A stretch of 37,810 bases of DNA from Gammaproteobacteria bacterium (GTDB lineage: Bacteria; Pseudomonadota; Gammaproteobacteria; SZUA-229): contig JADGFA010000041.1 of assembly GCA_016744065.1 (NCBI GenBank), forward strand, positions 1 to 37,810. The letters run 5' to 3'. Within the stretch, counting starts at the first letter, position 1, and the number at the start of each line of letters is the position of its first letter. Shown here one piece after another: positions 26,097 through 33,700 of the stretch. The position numbers were made by a program, and so were the translations under genes. The notes under the pieces were generated by a model. The model was not told where the DNA came from. It saw nothing but the letters and a program-made list of their open reading frames with translations, and made no database searches.

Positions 26097-26438
26097 ATGT
26101 ATTTATCAACAGATAACGCATCACCCCCAATAATAGCTAATAATTATGCTATAGACGAGGATGGTTTTTTACTCGATGCACAAGATTGGGATATATCCTT
26201 TAGCGAAGCTGTATTAGAAAATATTACATCTCAAGTATCACTTGAGCATCTCAAGGTGATATATTTTATTAGAGAAAAAGTACTACTTTTAGAAGGGTTA
26301 CCTCCTCTCAGATTAATTTGCAGATCGACTGGTTTAGACAGGTCAGAATTTAAAAATTTATTTGGATCATGCATTAACTTATGGAAAGCAGCAGGCCTGC
26401 CAAAACCTGATGATGAAATAAGATCACACATGAACTAA
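26097..26438 (+). CDS. DsrC/TusE-family protein lacking both redox cysteines
   Basis: A 113-residue DsrC-fold protein: IDEDGFLLDAQDWDISFSEAV, then SLEHLKVIYFIREKV and the C-terminal WKAAGLPKPDDE are the family landmarks. In DsrC the tail reads CKIAGLPKPTGC; here the first Cys is Trp96 and the last is Glu107, so neither the trisulfide chemistry of DsrC nor the persulfide relay of TusE is possible. Cys75 and Cys92 are elsewhere. Such variants have been suggested to act as regulators. A loose promoter (TTGATA at 26046, N17, TACGCT) and an AGGA ribosome site precede it. It is 255 bp from the permease gene and probably separately transcribed. Confidence 0.85.
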   Translation: MYLSTDNASPPIIANNYAIDEDGFLLDAQDWDISFSEAVLENITSQVSLEHLKVIYFIREKVLLLEGLPPLRLICRSTGLDRSEFKNLFGSCINLWKAAGLPKPDDEIRSHMN

Positions 26439-26873
26439 ATTGTATCTGAAAAATATTAAATGACATTAACTTTCATGAGAAACGTTAACAGAACATATCT
26501 CTTTCACTAAATAGCTTATTTAAAAAATATATACTTTGAATACTCATATTTAGTAAGAGATAAGGCATTTTCTTTGTCAGATGATTATGGCCTGCCTTAG
26601 ATATCTTTGTAATAGTCTTCTTTTTAATTTTTATTACTTATAACGACCGTTTAACCTGTTAAAACCTGAAAAACATATAAAAATCTCCAGATTTTATGCA
26701 TTATCATTCGCATCTTGCAAATTAGACCTGATATTATCTAATGCATATATAGAAAAACAACTCTAACATATTGATTTTTATAAAAATAAGTACAATATCA
26801 AACAATGGCATAACCTGTGCAACTCATTAAATATTAAAGTTTTTATAAAATATTAATATAGGGCGGAAGCTAT
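26439..26873. other. 435-bp AT-rich non-coding stretch
   Basis: No convincing gene is seen on either strand between the DsrC-like gene and the glycosyltransferase. It contains the imperfect inverted repeat listed separately (26497-26561) and runs of A/T. No recognisable RNA, terminator with T-tract or mobile-element end was found. The part near 26770-26860 should hold the glycosyltransferase promoter, but only poorly spaced -35/-10 hexamers (TTGATT and TACAAT, 14 bp apart) are visible. Confidence 0.5.
26497..26561. repeat. Imperfect inverted repeat with 15-17 nt arms
   Basis: ATCTCTTTCACTAAATA (26497-26513) is the inverse complement of TATTTAGTAAGAGAT (26547-26561) except for a 2-nt bulge (TC), with a 33-nt spacer. 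The transcript would form a long-stem hairpin. No T-tract follows directly, so it is not a standard terminator. It might be a small RNA, a processing or attenuation element, or the footprint of a lost element. Confidence 0.45.
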
Positions 26874-27959
26874 ATGAGTACAATAGCACAGATTGTCCAG
26901 CACCTCAGACCTGGTGGTATAGAAACCATGGCACTGGATCTAATGGCCTTTTGTGAAAAAAATGACAAAACTATTATAATTAGCCTGGAAGGTGATAAAA
27001 AATCAGCTATTAATAATTGGCCTCGACTACAAAAAATTGCAGAAAAAATAATTTTCCTGGATAAAGAACCTGGCTTGAAACCTTTACTTATTCTGAATCT
27101 TATCAAAATATTTAAAAAATATAATGTAGATACAGTACATACTCATCATATTGGCCCTCTAGTCTACGCAGGCATAGCTACACGCCTGTGCAAGATAAAA
27201 CACTTAATTCATACTGAGCATGATGCATGGCACTTAAACGATCTTTGGCGCCGTAGTTTACAGCGTGGGATTATTTATTTAACTCAGCCATTACTGGTTG
27301 CTGATGCGAAAACAGTTGCTGATAAAATACAGTTTTTTTTAAAGCTTAATAACGTACATATTATTAATAATGGAATAGACACTGAACGCTTTACACCTGG
27401 TGATAAAAAAAGCTCAAGGAAGAACCTGGGCTTACCCCTAAACGTTAAACTAATCGGTTGCAGTGGACGACTCGAGAAAGTTAAAGGACAAAAAGATTTA
27501 ATTAATGCACTAACTCAACTACCTGAAACAATACATCTTGCACTAGCCGGTACGGGCTCTATTGAAGTTGAATTACGCCATATGGCCAATCAATTAAACC
27601 TTAATAAACGTGTTCATTTTCTTGGACGTATAGATGAAATGCCAATATTTTATCGTTGTCTTGATGTATTCTGCCTGCCATCATTAAATGAAGGTTACCC
27701 TCTTTCACCACTGGAAGCACAAGCCTGTGGTATTCCAACAGTAGTAACCGATGTCGGCGGCGCCAAAGAAACACTCTGCCCTGTAAGTGGAAAGCTGGTA
27801 CCAGCAAACAACATTCAAATAATGGTATCAACATTAGAAAAAATGTTATATTTTAAACTGAAAAACTCAAATAAAAACCCTAGAAATTTTGTACAGGCAC
27901 ATGGCGATGTTCGACATATGTCACGGGCTTATCATAATTTAAGCTCATGCAAAGTATAA
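26874..27959 (+). CDS. Glycosyltransferase family 4
   Basis: A 361-residue GT-B enzyme. The N-terminal domain begins IVQHLRPGGIETMALDLM with the acceptor-side GG loop; the C-terminal domain has GCSGRLEKVKGQKDLINAL and the nucleotide-sugar site NEGYPLSPLEAQACGIPTVVTDVGG, with the E-x7-E motif of GT4. No membrane segment is seen, so it is cytosolic or peripheral. Similar enzymes with this N-terminus occur in exopolysaccharide loci (exosortase-linked glycosyltransferases). It is solitary here: no polymerase, flippase or exosortase lies in the window, and it converges on the HD-GYP gene. A GGCGGA ribosome site precedes the ATG. Substrates cannot be predicted. Confidence 0.88.
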   Translation: MSTIAQIVQHLRPGGIETMALDLMAFCEKNDKTIIISLEGDKKSAINNWPRLQKIAEKIIFLDKEPGLKPLLILNLIKIFKKYNVDTVHTHHIGPLVYAGIATRLCKIKHLIHTEHDAWHLNDLWRRSLQRGIIYLTQPLLVADAKTVADKIQFFLKLNNVHIINNGIDTERFTPGDKKSSRKNLGLPLNVKLIGCSGRLEKVKGQKDLINALTQLPETIHLALAGTGSIEVELRHMANQLNLNKRVHFLGRIDEMPIFYRCLDVFCLPSLNEGYPLSPLEAQACGIPTVVTDVGGAKETLCPVSGKLVPANNIQIMVSTLEKMLYFKLKNSNKNPRNFVQAHGDVRHMSRAYHNLSSCKV

Positions 27960-28032
27960 ATCTGATTTTTTAACTTATGAAAAACTTCAGGCTACACTTA
28001 CAAACTGTAATCTAATGGCTTTTATTATAAAA

Positions 28033-29115
28033 TCAATCTTTATCAATATAGCGATTAGAAATATCTTTAAATTTGTTTTCAAGTGCAAGAAAAGCTGAAA
28101 CCACATCTGGATCAAAATGCTTTCCTTTTTGAACACGAATCATTTCTACAGCCGTTAAGTGATCAAAAGCAGGTTTGTAAGCACGTTTAGAAATAAGGGC
28201 ATCATATACATCTGCAACAGCCATTAATCTTCCAGAAATTGGAATTTCATCGCCATTCAAGCCTCGGGGATAGCCGCTACCATCCCATTTTTCATGGTGA
28301 GTATAAGTAATTTCTTTTGCCAGATTTAAAAAAGGCGTAATTCCCATTTCTTTTTCTGTTCGATCAATTGCCTCTTTACCGTATAATGTGTGTCGTTTCA
28401 TCTCTTCCCAGTTTTCACCATCCAATGGCCCATTTTTTAGCAAAATTTTATCTGCTACACCAACCTTACCGATATCATGCAAAGGTGCTGATTTATAAAG
28501 TTGTAAAATATACTCCTCATCTAAAACAGCACTAAAACGTGGATTATCTTTTAAATATTCAGCCAATACCCTGACATAGTTTTGAGTCCTTCGTATATGA
28601 AACCCTGTTTCGTTGTCACGCGTTTCTACTAATGATGCTAAACAATAAATAGCAACATCCTGCGCATGACAAATTTCTTTGGTACGTTCACACACTTGTT
28701 CTTCCAGTGCTATTTTTTGCTCTGTTAACTTTATTCTTGCATTATTCAATGCAATATGTGTAGCCACGCGGGCCTTAACAATTGCCGGGCTGATGGGCTT
28801 CGCGATATAATCTACTGCACCTAACTCAAAACCCCTGATTTCATCATTCAATTCATTTTTAACAGTAAGAAAGATAACCGGAATATCCCGCGTACGATCA
28901 TCAGCTTTAAGCTGGCGACAGATATCATAACCATTCAGGCCAGGCATCATTACATCTAACAAAATTAAATCAGGAGATTCGAGTGCTCGATTAAATGCCT
29001 CAGTACCGTCTTTTGTGACTACCATATTATATTCTGATGAAAGTAACTCAATTAAAACATTTATATAAAAGCGCTCATCATCAACAATCAGTATTTTCTG
29101 TTTTTGATCATCCAT
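28033..29115 (-). CDS. Response regulator with HD-GYP c-di-GMP phosphodiesterase domain (RpfG-like)
   Basis: A 360-residue protein: receiver domain (residues 7-122; Asp54 phospho-acceptor, Lys106), a short coiled coil (124-150) and an HD-GYP domain. The catalytic motifs are complete: HDIGK with His213/Asp214, KRHTLYG, HHE at 273-275 and GYP at 281-283, so c-di-GMP hydrolysis is expected. The receiver is about three-quarters identical to that of the hybrid kinase upstream, indicating a duplication. It is 72 bp downstream of that kinase and ends the apparent four-gene minus-strand operon, probably receiving phosphate from its partners. Confidence 0.95.
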   Translation of the reverse strand: MDDQKQKILIVDDERFYINVLIELLSSEYNMVVTKDGTEAFNRALESPDLILLDVMMPGLNGYDICRQLKADDRTRDIPVIFLTVKNELNDEIRGFELGAVDYIAKPISPAIVKARVATHIALNNARIKLTEQKIALEEQVCERTKEICHAQDVAIYCLASLVETRDNETGFHIRRTQNYVRVLAEYLKDNPRFSAVLDEEYILQLYKSAPLHDIGKVGVADKILLKNGPLDGENWEEMKRHTLYGKEAIDRTEKEMGITPFLNLAKEITYTHHEKWDGSGYPRGLNGDEIPISGRLMAVADVYDALISKRAYKPAFDHLTAVEMIRVQKGKHFDPDVVSAFLALENKFKDISNRYIDKD

Positions 29116-29187
29116 AATTATACATACCTATAAACAATAAAAATAATTCATAATAATAAGAAATAGAGTAATATTTAATTTTATTTT

Positions 29188-30753
29188 TTAATTATCAAGT
29201 AGTTTTCTTATGCTACTTAGCAGACTTTCTGCCTGAACAGGTTTTTTAAGAGCATTTTTATATAAAGTTTTATATTCAGGCTTCTTAAACTTATTATCAT
29301 CAAATCCGCTCATTATCTGAATTTTAATATCAGGATATTTTTCCTGTGCTTTTAATGCAAGGTCATAACCATTCATACCAGGCATAATCACATCACTTAT
29401 CATAAGATCGACTTTCCCGTATTGTAAAATATCAAATGCATTATCAGCGCTTTTTGCATATACAACATGATATCCCTGCTCAATTAATATCTCACCTAAT
29501 AAGTTTCGCAGCGCTTCTTCATCATCAACTATCAATATAGTTTCACTGCCCATATAATTTATAGAAAATAAATCTTTACCTTTTTCTGTAGCTTTTTCAT
29601 TTATATTTCTAGGAAAGTATATTGTAATTTTTGTACCTTTTTCTGGCTCAGAAAACACATCTATTGCACCTGATGACCTACCAACAAAGCCGTATACCTG
29701 ACTCATCCCTAGTCCCGTTCCCTGGCTTCCTTTAGTTGTAAAAAACGGATCAAATACCTTATCACGTGTTTTTTTATCCATCCCACAACCATTATCAATT
29801 AATGATAAAACCATATATTCACCAGATGGAATATTAAGAGAATCAACATCTTTTAATGTCAACGATTTATTACAGGTTCTAAATATTAACTCTCCTCCGC
29901 CAGGCATAGCATGCATAGCATTTATACTCATATTTAAAATAGCATCTTCCAGATCACTTTTATCAATAAAGATATTCCAGACATCACTTTCAAGCTGTAA
30001 TATAAAGTCGATACTTGCTGTTAATGTTTTTTCAAGCATATGAAGCTGTTCTATAAGCAAGTTATTAATATTAACAACTTCTGCATGAGATTGCTTTCGG
30101 CCTGAAAATGAAAGCAATTTTTGAGTTATTTTTTTACCTCTTTCACCGGCAATTGTAATTTGATTTGCATGCTTTTTTAATTTTGGATGATCTTCTAACT
30201 TGCTTTGTAGTAATTCGGAGTAGCCTAAAACAATTCCTAAAATATTATTAAAATCATGAGCAATGCCACCTGTTAATTTACCTAAAGCCTCTAGCTTTTG
30301 ACTGCAACGTAATTGTTCATCCTTCTTTTTCTGCTCCAGAAGTAAAGATTCATTTTGTTTTGTCAGGCCTCTAAGAACTTTATTTAATGTAATATGTGTT
30401 GCTACTCTAGCTTTAACAATTGCTGGACTTATAGGCTTTACTATATAATCAACAGCACCCAGCTCAAAGCCCTGAACTTCAGCATCAAGCTCACTCTTTA
30501 TAGTAAGAAAAATAACCGGAATATTACTTGTACGCTCATCAGACTTCAGTTGACGGCAAACCTCATAACCACTCATTCCGGGCATCATTACATCCAGTAA
30601 AATCAAATCTGGTAAATCAAGTGCTCTATCTAATGCTTCTTCTCCATTTTTAGTTACTATTGTATGATAATCATCAGATAGAAGCTCAACTAAAACATTT
30701 ATATAAAAACGCTCATCATCAACAATCAGTATTTTAGGTTTATCAGTATTCAT
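29188..30753 (-). CDS. Hybrid histidine kinase, REC-HisKA-HATPase-REC
   Basis: A 521-residue soluble protein with an N-terminal receiver (7-123, Asp54), a coiled coil (about 124-150), an HisKA helix with His166 (GIAHDFNNILG), an HATPase domain (LNMSINAMHAM, DNGCGMDKK, GTGLGMSQVYG) and a second receiver (about 400-520, LMISDVIMPGMNG). The HDFNN type of H-box with GxGLGLS places it in the HPK4-like class. Having no sensor of its own, it probably takes its input through the N-terminal receiver from the large kinase encoded 13 bp upstream. Confidence 0.94.
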   Translation of the reverse strand: MNTDKPKILIVDDERFYINVLVELLSDDYHTIVTKNGEEALDRALDLPDLILLDVMMPGMSGYEVCRQLKSDERTSNIPVIFLTIKSELDAEVQGFELGAVDYIVKPISPAIVKARVATHITLNKVLRGLTKQNESLLLEQKKKDEQLRCSQKLEALGKLTGGIAHDFNNILGIVLGYSELLQSKLEDHPKLKKHANQITIAGERGKKITQKLLSFSGRKQSHAEVVNINNLLIEQLHMLEKTLTASIDFILQLESDVWNIFIDKSDLEDAILNMSINAMHAMPGGGELIFRTCNKSLTLKDVDSLNIPSGEYMVLSLIDNGCGMDKKTRDKVFDPFFTTKGSQGTGLGMSQVYGFVGRSSGAIDVFSEPEKGTKITIYFPRNINEKATEKGKDLFSINYMGSETILIVDDEEALRNLLGEILIEQGYHVVYAKSADNAFDILQYGKVDLMISDVIMPGMNGYDLALKAQEKYPDIKIQIMSGFDDNKFKKPEYKTLYKNALKKPVQAESLLSSIRKLLDN

Positions 30754-30766
30754 AAATATCTGCCTA

Positions 30767-33700
30767 TTAAGCCTTAATCTTTTCTCTTAACTTAGATAGT
30801 ACGGACTGTGCATTTATAAAATCATAATTTCGGGCACTATTTAGTAAAGTAGATATGATTTCCGTGGTTTCAGATTCAAGATCGTTAGTGTTAATACGAG
30901 AAATTAATACTTCAGCTTTAGAGTCACCTGTTTTTAATAATTGATTAATATGAGACAAAACATTTTCATCTAAAAAAACATTTTGAACAGACTCATCTAT
31001 ACGGAGAAGCTCACCTTCTCCCAGCCATGTTTTCAGGCCATTAATTACTTCTGCTAAAGCATCTACAAAGGCATCCTGTACAGCACTATCAGGAATGTTT
31101 TTATTTTTTAATACACTATCCATGTCTTCCGATGCCTTTAATAAATTTATTGCACCAATGCTACCAGCAATACCCTGTATTGTATGCACTAAACGACGCA
31201 CTAACTCTAAGTCAACCTCTTTAAGCGCAATATCTACTTTTTCTCCTGCATCAGCATAATCCTGAAAAAACTCCCGAAGCAGCTTACAAAACAGCTTCTT
31301 ATTCCCGCCTATTCGCTTTAAGCCCCAGTTGATATCGATACCCGAAATTTCTGTCGGTAGCTTTATAAATTCGTCATCAGAGTCATCTTCTACAGATTTT
31401 TTCGTTTTTATTAAATTTAACCAGTTTGACAGTGTCTTAAAAAGCTGCTCAGGATCAATGGGCTTTGGAAGATGATCATTCATTCCAGCATCAAGACATT
31501 TCTCCCTGTCCTTCACCATCGCATGTGCTGTCATAGCAACAATGGGTAAATACTGGTATTTTTTATGCAAGCGTATTTGTCGTGTTAACTCATAACCGTC
31601 CATTCCAGGCATCTGTATATCGGTTAAAACCACATCGAAATTATTATCTTCAAGTATATCTAGCGCTTCCATACCATTATTAACTACATGAACAGACAAC
31701 CCCATATTACCTAATGTTTCTCGCGCAACTTGCTGATTTATTTTATTATCTTCAACAAGCAGTATCCTGCCTGATAATTGTTTACTCGGTATTTTTTTAG
31801 GCGTCTGTTTTTGATTAATAACGGTACCTTGCATCGCCTGAACAATTGTATTGAATAATAGAGAAGAGTTAATAGGCTTTATTAAAAAAGCATCTAACCC
31901 AACCTGTTCTGATTGATGTATAATTTCTTCTCTACCATAAGAAGTGACCATAATAATAGTTGGTATATGAGGCTGATCTATATCTTTATAGATTTTCTGA
32001 GATGTTTCAATCCCATTTAACCCAGGCATTTTCCAGTCTAATAGTACAAGATCAAAATGCTGATTTTTTATACCTGCACTTTTAGCAATAACATCAATAG
32101 CAGCCTGACCTGATGAAACTGATTGAACATTAAAACAAAATGATTCTAACATTGATGTAAGCACCTGACGTGCTGTACTATTATCATCAACAACCAGTGC
32201 TCTTTTTCCTTTAAAGGAAATATTTATCGGTTTTTTTGGATTACTTTCAGCTACTTCGAATTTTAGTTGAAAAGAGAAAGCACTACCTTCGTCCAGTGTA
32301 CTTTTAACTGCAATATCTCCACCCATAAGATCAACAAGTTGCTTGCATATAGCCAAACCTAGCCCCGTTCCTTCAAAGCGCCGAGTATACGTTTCATCAA
32401 CCTGAGAAAAGGCATCAAATAAATGAGAAATATGCCCTTCACTTATACCTATCCCTGTATCAGTAACAGATAATTCAAGCCTTGATTTATTATCTATTTT
32501 TTCTAACTGGATAATTTTAATTAAAACTTCGCCCTGGTCTGTAAATTTAATTGCATTTTGAGTCAGATTAATAAGGATTTGCCCAAGACGCAACGGATCA
32601 CCTATTAAACTCACAGGGACATCAGGATCGATTGAAAATAAAACTTCAAGATTCTTTTCTTCAGCCTTTAAAGCAACTAAAGAGGAAATATTTTCTATAA
32701 CATCTTCAAGCTTAAATTCAATTTTTTCTATTTCTAATTTTCCAGCTTCTATTTTTGAAAAATCAAGAATATCATTAATGATTCCAAGTAATGAATGAGA
32801 TGATGACTGTATTTTTTCAATATAATCTTGCTGCCTTTCATTTAAACTGGTCTTAAGAACTAAATGTCCAAGCCCTATAATTGCATTCATGGGTGTGCGT
32901 ATTTCATGACTCATATTTGCAAGAAAACTTGATTTTGTTTTATTTGCAATATCAGCCTGAATTTTTGCAGCTATTAATTCACGCTCCATTTGTATCCGTT
33001 CTGTTAAGTTAACCAGAACCCCAAGATTTCTCATCTTTCCATCAAAATACACTGGCAGCATAGAAATAATACCTTCAGTTATTTCACCTGAAAGTGTTTT
33101 AAAACGCATTGGCAATGAATCTACAACGCCTTTTTCTCTATACAATGAAAAGAGTCGCTCTCTATCCTCATACTTTTCATAAAATACACCTATATTAATT
33201 CCTATAACACTCTGATCACTACCAATTTCTTTTTCAGTTTGTTTGTTTGAAAAAATAATTTGCCCATCGTCATCAGAGATAATGATAGCAAGTGGAATAG
33301 TATCTACAATTCTTTTTAACTGAACTTCATTTTGTTTTAATTTTTTATTTATAGATTTTTTTTCAGTAATATCGACTAACGACCCTAAAGATCGAACCGC
33401 TTCTCTTTTCTTATTTAAAACCAGCGAGCCTGTTGCAACCACATCACGATACAATCCATTTTTATGTTTCAAACGAAATTCAAGACTATAGCGCTCAACA
33501 CAATTTATAATTATTTTATTAAATGATTCTGATGCTTCCTTATAATCATCTGGATGCAACAAGTCCATCCATGCCGCACATTTTTCAGTGAACTCACTTT
33601 CAGAGTAACCTAATATATTATAAAACCCGGGACTATAATATACGTTATTTAACTCGATATCCCAATCCCATATACCCTCCTGTGTTGCATTCATTATTAA

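Noticed and set aside
26439..26873. A hidden small gene or tRNA in the 435-bp gap
   Set aside because: No frame with a plausible start, ribosome site and protein-like composition, and no cloverleaf or conserved tRNA TTC loop could be recognised.
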